Both the position numbers and the translations under genes were made by a program. Below the pieces are notes generated by a model that saw only the letters and a list, made by a program, of their open reading frames with translations, ran no database searches and was not told where the DNA came from. From contig NZ_JAEL01000005.1 in assembly GCF_000518885.1 (NCBI RefSeq), positions 1 to 64,000 of the forward strand: a stretch of DNA of 64,000 bases, read 5' to 3'. Positions 7,756-15,270 of the stretch are shown here, one piece after another. Position 1 is the stretch's first letter; every line of letters begins with the position of its first letter. Origin of the DNA: Bacillus sp. J33. Lineage in GTDB: Bacteria > Bacillota > Bacilli > Bacillales > Cytobacillaceae.

Positions 7756-8663
7756 AATTGGACGCCTTCTTTCGTTTCGATCGTTTTTAATAGATTTCGA
7801 ACATTTTCACGTAAATTGGAAGGATATACATCAAACGGAACACGGTGCCCTGCTGCTGTGTCAAACCACCGCATATGAACCGCTTCTTTCATAGTTGTAA
7901 AAAACGTCGGGCAATAGCTGTAAACATCCATGAGCTTGGAGATCAGCTGGTGGTTCCTTTGCGCTTCAGCCAAATCGCCTTTTTGATAAGCTTCATATAA
8001 ATCCACTGATATTTCCGGAGCAAAAACGGCGCTTCCATTAATGCTTCCGGCTGTACCGATCATTTGCGCAGGCAGCATATGCTCATCAAACGCAGAGAAA
8101 ACAAGGAAATCCGGACGGACTTTCTTCACCTCTGTGATCACCTGGCGAATATGGCCAAAATCACCGACGGTTTCTTTAATGCCGGAAATATTCGAATGTT
8201 TTTTGGCCAGATTTACAATTAACTCCACCGGCAAATTTTGGCCGGTTAATTGCGGGATATTATAAATAAACACCTGCAGTTCAGTATGGCTTGCCACAGT
8301 TGAATAAAAGCGGTAAAGCTGCTCATCTGTAAGCTTCCAGTAATATGGGCTGACAACAAGCACGCCATCTGCTCCCAGTTCTTCTGCATAAGCAGTCAGT
8401 TCAAGGACTTCCTTGAGCGCGGTATGGCCAACGCCAACCATAACTTTTACACGCCCGCGAATATGCTTAATCATTTCCCTTACATAAAGCTTCCGCTCTT
8501 CGATGGAAAGAGAAGAAAACTCGCCTGAGCTGCCCATCAGCAAAATACCATGAATATTCTGTGAAATCAGCTTATCAAGATAGCGTCTATTCAGTTCCAA
8601 ATCCAAATTTCCCGCTTCATCAAACAAGGTGACGACCGGGGGGATGATTCCATGAAAGCTCAT
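7752..8663 (-). CDS. DapA-family aldolase, YjhH/YagE-type (2-keto-3-deoxypentonate aldolase)
   Basis: I start the gene at the ATG at 8663 (MSFHGIIPPV), preceded by GGAGGAG, rather than at an upstream start that would run into dgoD; this gives 303 residues, the family length. The NAL/DHDPS-type barrel shows the GSSGEFS phosphate-like loop (44-50), Tyr134 in IYN and Schiff-base Lys163 in GIKET. Remembered similarity to E. coli YjhH/YagE is strong (GIIPPV, GVGH, PYYWK, LTGQ, SVxxYxA). Those enzymes split 2-keto-3-deoxy-D-pentonate into pyruvate and glycolaldehyde, completing the Dahms route begun by the YjhG-type dehydratase in the same locus. Confidence 0.85.
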   Translation of the reverse strand: MSFHGIIPPVVTLFDEAGNLDLELNRRYLDKLISQNIHGILLMGSSGEFSSLSIEERKLYVREMIKHIRGRVKVMVGVGHTALKEVLELTAYAEELGADGVLVVSPYYWKLTDEQLYRFYSTVASHTELQVFIYNIPQLTGQNLPVELIVNLAKKHSNISGIKETVGDFGHIRQVITEVKKVRPDFLVFSAFDEHMLPAQMIGTAGSINGSAVFAPEISVDLYEAYQKGDLAEAQRNHQLISKLMDVYSYCPTFFTTMKEAVHMRWFDTAAGHRVPFDVYPSNLRENVRNLLKTIETKEGVQL

Positions 8664-8679
8664 TCGTTCTCCTCCTCTG

Positions 8680-9828
8680 CTACCATTCGGCAATGCTGCC
8701 ATCTTCATGGCGCCAAATAGGATTTTTCCAATCATGTCCGGACTCCGCTGCCTGTTTGACTTTTTCCTCATTAATATCAATACCCAGGCCAGGCTGATCA
8801 GGAATATTCACATAGCCATCTTTATAGGCGAATACTTCAGGATTATGGATATAGTCGAGAATGTCCATTCCCTGGTTATAGTGAATGCCCAGGCTTTGTT
8901 CCTGGATGATGAAATTAGGGGTAGAAGCATCCAGGTGAACAGATGAAGCTAGCGTCATTGGCCCAAGCGGGCAATGCGGCGCAACCGACACATCATACGC
9001 TTCAGCCATCGCGGCAATTTTCTTCCCTTCCAAAATACCGCCTGTGTGCGAAAGGTCAGGCTGAATAATATCTACATAACCGTCTTGCAGCAGCTGCTTA
9101 AACCCCCAGCGCGTATACATTCTTTCCCCAGTGGCAATCGGGCAGGTTGTGTGAAGCACAATCTCACGCAAAGCTTCATTGTTTTCCGGAAGCACCGGCT
9201 CTTCGATGAACATTGGGCGAAATGGTTCCAGCTCTTTCACCAGTGTTTTGGCCATGGTTTTATGAACCCTGCCATGAAAATCAACGCCAATGCCAAAGTC
9301 CTTGCCGAGTGCCTCGCGAATGGATGCTACACGATCAATGACTGCTTCCACCTTTGAAAAGCTGTCTATGTAGTTCATTTCCTCGGAGGCGTTCATTTTT
9401 ATCGCTTGAAAGCCCTGCTTCTGCTTTACTTTTGCTGCTGCAGCGACATCAGCCGGACGGTCCCCTCCTATCCAGGAATACACTTTAATTTTCTGGCGTG
9501 CTTTGCCGCCAAGCATTTCATAAACTGGTATATTGTAATACTTGCCTTTAATATCCCAGAGGGCCTGCTCAATACCGGATATCGCACTCATCAGAATCGG
9601 GCCGCCCCTGTAAAAACCGCCCCGGTATAGTGTTTGCCATATATCTTCGATGTCATTGGGATTGCGGCCAATGAGATAGTCTGATAGCTCATTGACTGCC
9701 GCCTTCACGGTTTCAGCGCGCCCTTCAACAACCGGCTCTCCCCAGCCGGAAATGCCTTCATCTGTCTCAATCTTTAAAAACAGCCAGCGCGGCGGAACTT
9801 TATATAATGAAAGTTTCGTAATTTTCAT
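8680..9828 (-). CDS. dgoD: D-galactonate dehydratase
   Basis: This enolase-superfamily enzyme dehydrates D-galactonate to 2-keto-3-deoxygalactonate. Starting at ATG 9828 ([15 protein letters not shown]) the protein is 382 residues, exactly the E. coli DgoD length, and all family catalytic positions fall in register: metal ligands Asp183, Glu209, Glu235 and general acid/base His185 (DFHGR) and His285 (APHCPLGP). The C-terminus [14 protein letters not shown] is also DgoD-like. Its stop lies 16 nt before the YjhH-type aldolase start. A terminator-like hairpin (9853-9885) separates it from the upstream aldehyde dehydrogenase, so it may have its own promoter. Confidence 0.95.
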   Translation of the reverse strand: MKITKLSLYKVPPRWLFLKIETDEGISGWGEPVVEGRAETVKAAVNELSDYLIGRNPNDIEDIWQTLYRGGFYRGGPILMSAISGIEQALWDIKGKYYNIPVYEMLGGKARQKIKVYSWIGGDRPADVAAAAKVKQKQGFQAIKMNASEEMNYIDSFSKVEAVIDRVASIREALGKDFGIGVDFHGRVHKTMAKTLVKELEPFRPMFIEEPVLPENNEALREIVLHTTCPIATGERMYTRWGFKQLLQDGYVDIIQPDLSHTGGILEGKKIAAMAEAYDVSVAPHCPLGPMTLASSVHLDASTPNFIIQEQSLGIHYNQGMDILDYIHNPEVFAYKDGYVNIPDQPGLGIDINEEKVKQAAESGHDWKNPIWRHEDGSIAEW

Positions 9829-9852
9829 ATGGGCACCTCGCAACATTTTTAT

Positions 9853-9885
9853 AAAAGGAGATTTCTATTCTGGAAATCTCCTTTT
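9853..9885 (-). terminator. Rho-independent terminator after the aldehyde dehydrogenase gene
   Basis: AAAAGGAGATTT (9853-9864) pairs with AAATCTCCTTTT (9874-9885), a 12-bp stem with a 9-nt loop, followed by T residues on the minus strand. It lies between the aldehyde dehydrogenase stop (9918) and the dgoD start (9828) and divides the catabolic run into separately controllable transcripts. Confidence 0.75.
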
Positions 9886-9917
9886 TAGGGTTTAGTGGTT
9901 CTCTATGCTTAATTGTT

Positions 9918-11384
9918 TTAAGAACCTTTAATGAAAACTGTTTTAATGGCAGTATAGAATTCTTTCGCTGCTTCACCCTGTTCACGCGAACCTGTGCTCG
10001 AGGCTTTCATGCCGCCGAATGGCGCCTGAAGCTCTACACCAGCGCTTTCTGCATTAATACGGACAAGTCCTGCTTCAATTTCATCAATGAACTCCAGAAT
10101 GGAGCTGATGTCTGAAGTAAAGATGGATGCGCTCAACCCGTATTTCGTATTGTTTGCCAAGTCAATGGCTTCCTCCAGGTCAACCGCTCTAATTAGGGCA
10201 ATGACTGGCCCGAAGATCTCTTCCTGGGCAATTGTCATATCAGGTGTCACTTCTTCAAAAATGGCCGGTTTAACGAAGAAGCCTTTATCATATTCTCCGC
10301 CTGTCAGCACTTCGCCGCCATGGACCAGTCTTGCTCCTTCGTTTTTACCGATTTCAATGTACTTTTTGAACGTGTTGAATTGGCTTTCGCTTGCACAAGG
10401 CCCCATCCAGATGCCCTCTTCCAGGCCATTGCCGACTGTAATTTTTTCAGATGCTTCGATTAGCTTTTGCTTAAATTCGCTATAAACTTCGGATTCCACG
10501 ATTACGCGGCTAGAAGCCGTACATTTTTGTCCGGAAGATCGAAACCCGCCGCTGATGACTGCTTCAACCGCCTGTTCAAGATTGGCATTTTTCGTAACAA
10601 TGACAGGGTTCTTTCCTCCCATTTCAAGCTGGAACTTGATGCCGCGTGCCGCAGCCGCTTTTGCTACACTCTGCCCGACACTTTCTGAACCTGTAAACGT
10701 AATGGCGTTTAACTTAGGGTGTTCGATCAATCCCTGGCCGATAACAGAGCCCGAGCCAGTTACGAAATTTAATACACCTTCAGGGAAACCGGCTTCTGCA
10801 AAGCATTCAACCACCTTTGCAGCTGTGACAGCCGCTTCGCTGGCAGGCTTGAATACAACTGTGTTTCCGTACACAAGTGCAGGCGCGATTTTCCAAATTG
10901 GAATGGCAACCGGGAAATTCCAGGGAGTAATGACACCTACCACACCAAGCGGGGCACGCTTGGTGAACATAAGGGCATCTTTATCTGTTGAAGGAATCAC
11001 ATCCCCGTCTTTGCGCATCCCTTCTCCAGCATAGTAACGGAGGATGGTAATTCCTCGCGCTGTTTCCCCTTTGGCTTCAGGAAGGGTTTTTCCCATTTCC
11101 CTCGTCATCGATTCAGCAATTTCATCAAGCCTAGACTCCAGGATGTTTGCTGTTTGGAACAGCAGCTGGCCTCTTGCTGCCTGGCCAAGCTTGCGCCATG
11201 CTTTCTTCGCATGGAATGCAGCCTCTACTGCCTGGTTCAGCTCTTCTTCAGTGGACCTTTGCACGTAGCCGACTGTTTCCTTCGTAGCCGGGCTGATGCT
11301 TTCAATGACTTTTCCGGATGCTGATTCTTTCCATTCATTATTAATAAAGTTGCTGTACGTTTTTGTTTCAATGGTTGTTTTCAT
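9918..11384 (-). CDS. Aldehyde dehydrogenase, probable alpha-ketoglutarate semialdehyde dehydrogenase
   Basis: The 488-residue NAD(P)-dependent ALDH has the Rossmann-type motif FTGSESVG (230-237), general base Glu254 in LEMGGKNP and nucleophile Cys288 in [10 protein letters not shown]. Length and motifs fit the subgroup that oxidises 2,5-dioxopentanoate (ketoglutarate semialdehyde) to 2-oxoglutarate, the last step of Weimberg-type oxidation of pentonates and of hexarate breakdown. The KdaD-type FAH and UxaA-type genes upstream supply the context for this choice. Upstream (11385-11813) there is no gene, only repeats and a terminator, so it probably has its own promoter. Confidence 0.85.
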   Translation of the reverse strand: MKTTIETKTYSNFINNEWKESASGKVIESISPATKETVGYVQRSTEEELNQAVEAAFHAKKAWRKLGQAARGQLLFQTANILESRLDEIAESMTREMGKTLPEAKGETARGITILRYYAGEGMRKDGDVIPSTDKDALMFTKRAPLGVVGVITPWNFPVAIPIWKIAPALVYGNTVVFKPASEAAVTAAKVVECFAEAGFPEGVLNFVTGSGSVIGQGLIEHPKLNAITFTGSESVGQSVAKAAAARGIKFQLEMGGKNPVIVTKNANLEQAVEAVISGGFRSSGQKCTASSRVIVESEVYSEFKQKLIEASEKITVGNGLEEGIWMGPCASESQFNTFKKYIEIGKNEGARLVHGGEVLTGGEYDKGFFVKPAIFEEVTPDMTIAQEEIFGPVIALIRAVDLEEAIDLANNTKYGLSASIFTSDISSILEFIDEIEAGLVRINAESAGVELQAPFGGMKASSTGSREQGEAAKEFYTAIKTVFIKGS

Positions 11385-11409
11385 GTTTTTAACCTCTCCT
11401 TTTTATTAG

Positions 11410-11492
11410 TCTTTGTTAACTCTGTGTTGATTTCCACTCCAGGGGCTCAGTGAACCGCGGGCAGTCCCACGCTTCTCGGCGCGGATGTTGAT
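11410..11492. repeat. Degenerate copy of a TGTTGATT-ended intergenic repeat
   Basis: The stretch TTAACTCTGTGTTGATTTCC continued by a GC-rich core with a possible second arm (ATGTTGATTAATCC) resembles the repeats at 14229-14440 and 26805-26960. They share the TTAACT-TGTTGATT opening and a GC-rich hairpin core. It carries no open frame. This copy looks short and decayed. Confidence 0.55.
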
Positions 11493-11524
11493 TAATCCTC
11501 GAGTAAACACTGCAAAACAAGCAT

Positions 11525-11721
11525 TTGGCCGATAAATCTAGCTGTTTGGCCGTTAAACCTTTAGATTTGGCCGATTACTGGCCGGTTTTGGCCGATAAAT
11601 TCATGAATTTGGCCGTTAGACTAAATTTAAGTTATTGAAAAATACCGGTTGGCCGGTAAATTCGGTAGATTGGCCGGTATTTTCTAATTACGTTTCGGCC
11701 GATAAATGCTCTTTTTTGGCC
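11525..11721. repeat. Array A of a 20-21-bp phased motif (core TTGGCCGATA / TATCGGCCAA)
   Basis: TTGGCC or close variants begin at 11525, 11546, 11567, 11588, 11609, 11649, 11670, 11695 and 11716. Most steps are exactly 21 bp; one is 40 (a degenerate unit between) and one is 25. Read on the minus strand the core is TATCGGCCAA, which relates it to the arrays at 25425, 31050 and 35651. The spacers are AT-rich and not conserved. There is no coding potential. The array lies between the UxaA-type terminator and the aldehyde dehydrogenase promoter region. Confidence 0.85.
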
Positions 11722-11731
11722 GGTATATAGC

Positions 11732-11756
11732 AAAAAGGAAATGCCGGATGCATTTT
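11732..11756 (-). terminator. Probable terminator after the UxaA-type large subunit gene
   Basis: AAATGC (739-744 of the 11 kb block) pairs with GCATTT (750-755), and the minus strand continues CCTTTTTG. The stem is short but well placed 58 nt beyond the gene's stop and directly before array A. Confidence 0.5.
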
Positions 11757-11813
11757 CGAGGGCTCCTTCCTTACCCTCCAATAACTCAACAATGGGCTTA
11801 ACAGAGCCGTCTA

Positions 11814-12986
11814 TTAAAATGTTGGACCAATACGCCAAATTCCGAAGTCGTGCTGCTTCAATATTTCTGCTTTTGTCAATTTGCCATTTGCTACAGCTTG
11901 GATTTCCTTCATGATGCGGCCGCCGACTTCTGGTACTGTTTCTTTGCCGTCCACGATGGTTCCAGCATCAAGATCCATGTTTTCGTTCATGCGTTCGAAC
12001 ATTGGTGTATTTGTTGAGATTTTAATAACTGGAGCAATCGGCGAGCCGGTTGGTGTTCCGCGCCCGCTTGTGAAAAGGACGACTTGTGCTCCGCCTGCTA
12101 CCATACCGGTAAGCTGCTCTATGTCGTGTCCCGGCGTATCCATCCATACAAGCCCTTTTTTGGACGGTCGCTGCGCATAGTCAATCACTTCTTCCAGACG
12201 TGAGGTCCCAGACTTTGTTGCAGCCCCAAGCGATTTTTCTTCGAGAGAGCTTAGGCCGCCTTTCATGTTGCCAGGGCTTGGATTGCCGGTACGGATATCA
12301 ACACCCATTTGGATTGAGCGGTTTTCCATCATTTTAATGACTGCATACGCTTTTTTGGCGACTGAGTCATTGGCTGCCCGGTTGGCAAGCAAATGCTCTG
12401 CACCGATTAATTCGGTCGTTTCGGCTAAGATGGCTGTACCGCCCTGTTCAACAATCATATCGCTTGTGCGCCCAACGGCTGGATTTGCCGAAAGGCCGGA
12501 GCATGCATCTGATCCTCCGCACTCCGTTCCGACGATCAATTCGCTGAAGTCGCATAGCTCCCGCTGTACCATGGAAGCATCCTGAACCATTTTTACAGCT
12601 ATTTTGGCCACCTCTGCAATCGTTTGAAGTGTTCCGCCATGTTCCTGGATCGATACGGTTTGCACCGGCTTGCCGCATTTGGCAATTTCATCGCCAATAC
12701 GGTGAGCCTGGTGAGTTTCACAGCCAAGGCCAAGGACGATAACACCATACACATTTGGGTTCATCCCTAACCCGGCATATGTTCTTGCCGTCTGGTCATA
12801 ATCTGTTCCAACCTGTGCACACCCATGCTGATGGATGAATGTAACGGTTCCGCTGACAAGCTCTGTCACCCGCTGAGCCGTTTGTGTTGCACAGGTAATC
12901 GTCGGCAGGATCAGCACATGATTTCTTACCCCAACGCGGCCATCAGGACGCCGGTAACCCCAAAACTGAAGTTTATCGTTAAACAA
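11814..12986 (-). CDS. UxaA-family dehydratase, large (C-terminal) subunit
   Basis: UxaA/GarD-type iron-dependent dehydratases remove water from altronate, galactarate or related sugar acids. This 390-residue chain has the conserved opening FWGYRRPDGRVGVRNHVLILP, cysteine/histidine motifs (GCAQ, GLGCETHQ, GTECGGSDACSGLSANPA) and the C-terminal TSGRGTPTGSPIAPVIK. I choose the TTG at 12986, which has GAGGTGAC upstream and overlaps the stop of the small subunit; an ATG 60 nt upstream would give an unusual N-terminus encoded over the small subunit. Small and large parts are separate genes, as in several Gram-positive two-subunit members. The substrate is not certain. Confidence 0.85.
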   Translation of the reverse strand: MFNDKLQFWGYRRPDGRVGVRNHVLILPTITCATQTAQRVTELVSGTVTFIHQHGCAQVGTDYDQTARTYAGLGMNPNVYGVIVLGLGCETHQAHRIGDEIAKCGKPVQTVSIQEHGGTLQTIAEVAKIAVKMVQDASMVQRELCDFSELIVGTECGGSDACSGLSANPAVGRTSDMIVEQGGTAILAETTELIGAEHLLANRAANDSVAKKAYAVIKMMENRSIQMGVDIRTGNPSPGNMKGGLSSLEEKSLGAATKSGTSRLEEVIDYAQRPSKKGLVWMDTPGHDIEQLTGMVAGGAQVVLFTSGRGTPTGSPIAPVIKISTNTPMFERMNENMDLDAGTIVDGKETVPEVGGRIMKEIQAVANGKLTKAEILKQHDFGIWRIGPTF

Positions 12987-13275
12987 CCTTGTCACCTCTT
13001 CCTCTTTTGCCTTCCAGATTGTGAACATGTACATGTTCCCCGGCATCTATCGGGACAACTGCTGCCCCGATCACCTCACCATATTTAATAATGTCATCCC
13101 CCTGCGGAATGGCTCTGACTGCAAATTTATGGCCAAAGCGGATTGGTTCAAGAATCTTAACACGAAATTCGTTGTCCTCAAGCCTAACTATCACTTCCGC
13201 TTCAGCAGGAATATCTGACAGTGCGACAGCTACACTATCCTTTTCGTTCAAATAAAGCGTCTTGTATTCACTCAT
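12979..13275 (-). CDS. UxaA-family dehydratase, small SAF-domain subunit
   Basis: The 98-residue protein is a SAF (antifreeze-like) domain corresponding to the N-terminus of UxaA/GarD dehydratases: SVAVALSDIPAEAEVIVR, then IRFGHKFAVRAIPQGDDIIKYGEVIG, and VPIDAGEHVHVHNLEG, where the HVHVHN segment is a likely substrate or metal contact. The ATG at 13275 has AGGGGTGAGG upstream; the longer frame to 13320 overlaps the preceding gene. The 3' end overlaps the TTG start of the large subunit by a few bases, indicating translational coupling and 1:1 synthesis. Confidence 0.88.
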   Translation of the reverse strand: MSEYKTLYLNEKDSVAVALSDIPAEAEVIVRLEDNEFRVKILEPIRFGHKFAVRAIPQGDDIIKYGEVIGAAVVPIDAGEHVHVHNLEGKRGRGDKVV

Positions 13276-13279
13276 TTCC

Positions 13280-14176
13280 TCACCCCTTAGCGGCTTGCCT
13301 CGCTTTTTCGCTTTGGACAACCGGGTTATTCAGGATGCCAATGCCCGGAATTTCAATTTCAATCCGGTCATTTCCGGCCAATGTAAAATCGTTGGGCGGT
13401 ACTACGCACGTTCCTGTAAGAAGTACTGTTCCGTCAAAAATTTTGTTATCAAGCACCAGATAATGAACAAGCTCATCCAGTGTACGTTTAAGCTGGCTGA
13501 CTTGCGCATCCCCGTAAAATACAAGCTCTTCATCGCGGTATATCCGGCAAATAATCTGCAATTCATAAGGGTCTGCCACAGTCTCTGCCAATACGATGGC
13601 CGGCCCGATGGAGCAGGAGTTTTTCCAAACCTTTGCCTGCGGCAGGTAAAGCGGATTTTCCCCTTCAATATCCCGGCAGCTCATGTCGTTTCCAGCCGTA
13701 TAGCCAAGCACATTACCGTCTTTATCAATGACCAGCCCCAGCTCCGGCTCCGGAATTTGCCAGTTGGAATCTGAACGGAGAAAAACAGGATCATTCGGCC
13801 CTACTGTTCTTGCAGCTGTTGATTTAAAGAAAATTTCCGGACGCACTGCATCATAGACTTTGTCATAAAACGTTTCACGATCAAGCTTTCCTTGTGTTGC
13901 TTCATAGTTTCGCGCTTCCCTGCTTTTTTTATATGTCACTCCTGATGCCCACACTTCTGGAGCATCGATCGGAGTGGTTAACTGAAGACCTTCCAATGGC
14001 TGCTTTTCTGCTTTATCCGCAATTTGTTTTACAATATAAAACGCTGTTTTGTTATCTTCGCGTGCCTTAGCAATCAACGACATAAAATCGCTGAATGGAA
14101 GGTCTGCTGCTTCATTCTCACTTGTTACAGCTGCGAGTTGTTTTTCATTTTCCTTTAGGTAGCGAATAATTCTCAT
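13280..14176 (-). CDS. FAH-family 2-keto-3-deoxy-D-arabinonate dehydratase-like protein
   Basis: The 298-residue protein belongs to the AraD1/KdaD branch of the FAH superfamily, which dehydrates 2-keto-3-deoxypentonates to alpha-ketoglutarate semialdehyde. Signatures include TTPIDAPEVWASGVTYKKSREAR, PEIFFKSTAARTVGPND, PEPELGLVID (metal Glu residues), YTAGNDMSCRDIEGENPLYLPQAK and LLTGTCVVPP. It would supply the substrate for the aldehyde dehydrogenase at 9918-11384 and so complete a Weimberg-like branch. It is immediately upstream of the SAF subunit gene (4 nt). I have moderate confidence in the reaction and high confidence in the family. Confidence 0.82.
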   Translation of the reverse strand: MRIIRYLKENEKQLAAVTSENEAADLPFSDFMSLIAKAREDNKTAFYIVKQIADKAEKQPLEGLQLTTPIDAPEVWASGVTYKKSREARNYEATQGKLDRETFYDKVYDAVRPEIFFKSTAARTVGPNDPVFLRSDSNWQIPEPELGLVIDKDGNVLGYTAGNDMSCRDIEGENPLYLPQAKVWKNSCSIGPAIVLAETVADPYELQIICRIYRDEELVFYGDAQVSQLKRTLDELVHYLVLDNKIFDGTVLLTGTCVVPPNDFTLAGNDRIEIEIPGIGILNNPVVQSEKARQAAKG

Positions 14177-14228
14177 CTTTATTCCTCCTGCATGACCGAA
14201 TGTCGTTTTTTTGTTGTTGATTTATAGT

Positions 14229-14440
14229 ACCCTGTTGATTGGAGCGGAAGGTGCTAATCCCGCGAAAATGCATTTGCATTTCCTTACGGCGAGGTGTTAA
14301 TTCAATGATGCTCATTCAAAGTCCTGCGGGAGTGCGGATCAAAGGGAGACCCCGCAGGCGCACAGCTCTGAGGAGCTTCGGACCGCCCGCTGACAGCTTG
14401 AACTCCTCTCGCTGCAATCAACAGGCAAAGTTAACAGAGC
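14229..14440. repeat. MITE-like repeat with TGTTGATT inverted ends
   Basis: The segment starts CCTGTTGATTGGAGCGGAAGG and ends GCAATCAACAGG, so its ends are inverted repeats of CCTGTTGATT. The GC-rich interior contains TGCGGGAGTGCGG and CCCCGCAGGCGCAC blocks. There is no coding frame. It is the same family as 26805-26960 and the degenerate copy at 11410-11492. It occupies the intergenic region upstream of the KdaD-like gene and downstream of the IclR gene. Confidence 0.75.
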
Positions 14441-15208
14441 CTAAATTTTTTGATATTCATAGCCGAGATCCTGTGAAATGATGGTGCTGCACTCTTTTAA
14501 AAGTCCAACGTAATGTTCGCGGATTTCATCTGTTGCTTTCGCAGCCGGCATGGACATGCTAATCCCTGCTATAACCTTTCCGGAATAATCTTTAATCGGC
14601 ACTGCAAAGCAGACAATACCTGGTTCATTTTCTTCGTTATCCACGGAATACCCAGCCATCCGGACATGATTAATTTCCGCCAGCAATTCCTCTTTTGAGG
14701 ATATTGATTTTGGTGTTTGCTTTGTGTACTGATAGTTTTCAAGAAACTGGTCCAGTTCCGTATCTGTTTTCGTTGAAATAAGCGATTTGCCTACAGCGCT
14801 TGTATGAACCGGAACACGCCGGCCAATCCGGGAATATAGAACGGTAACTCCGCTTCCTTCAACCTTATCGATGTAAACGCCTTCCTGTCCGTCCAAAATA
14901 ACCAGATGGACTGTCAAATTCGTCATCGCCGATAGCCTTTCAAGATGTTTTCTGGCAACTTTTCGCAAATCGAGATTGCTAAGAACCATATTGCCCCGTT
15001 CAAAAAGCTTCAGGCCAAGCCGATATTTCCCATTCTCCTCATTTTGTGAGATATACCGTTGTTCCTGTAAGGTTTTTAGCAGTGAATGAACCGTGCTTTT
15101 ATGCAGATTCATCCTTTTGCTGATTTCTGTAATGGATAATTCTCTTTCCCGCTCGTCAAATAAATCCATTATTTTTAATGCGCGTTCCACTGATTGGATA
15201 ATAGGCAA
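14441..15208 (-). CDS. IclR-family transcriptional regulator of the sugar-acid locus
   Basis: The 255-residue protein has an N-terminal winged helix (ELSITEISKRMNLHKSTVHSLLKTLQEQRYI, about 22-52) and a C-terminal IclR effector-binding domain (from about 75, with VHTSAVGKSLIS and AVPIKDYSGKVIAGISMSMP). IclR proteins bind small carboxylates and usually repress nearby catabolic genes. In E. coli the YjhG/YagF xylonate dehydratase genes are also controlled by IclR members (XynR), which supports a role here. The palindromic sites upstream of both TRAP operons (21838 and 25047) are plausible targets; this is inference. Confidence 0.9.
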   Translation of the reverse strand: MPIIQSVERALKIMDLFDERERELSITEISKRMNLHKSTVHSLLKTLQEQRYISQNEENGKYRLGLKLFERGNMVLSNLDLRKVARKHLERLSAMTNLTVHLVILDGQEGVYIDKVEGSGVTVLYSRIGRRVPVHTSAVGKSLISTKTDTELDQFLENYQYTKQTPKSISSKEELLAEINHVRMAGYSVDNEENEPGIVCFAVPIKDYSGKVIAGISMSMPAAKATDEIREHYVGLLKECSTIISQDLGYEYQKI

Positions 15209-15270
15209 TTTTGCTCACTCTCCTAGTTCGATTTAGCCTAATTTTACAGGATATTTGACGAGCTTGCCTC

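Noticed and set aside
8664-8780. 39-codon extension of the YjhH-type aldolase
   Set aside because: It overlaps the end of dgoD and lacks an RBS; family alignment starts at MSFHGIIPPV.
13262-13774. 170-codon plus-strand open frame over the FAH/SAF genes
   Set aside because: Antisense to clearly conserved proteins, Cys/Phe/Arg-rich composition typical of shadow frames.
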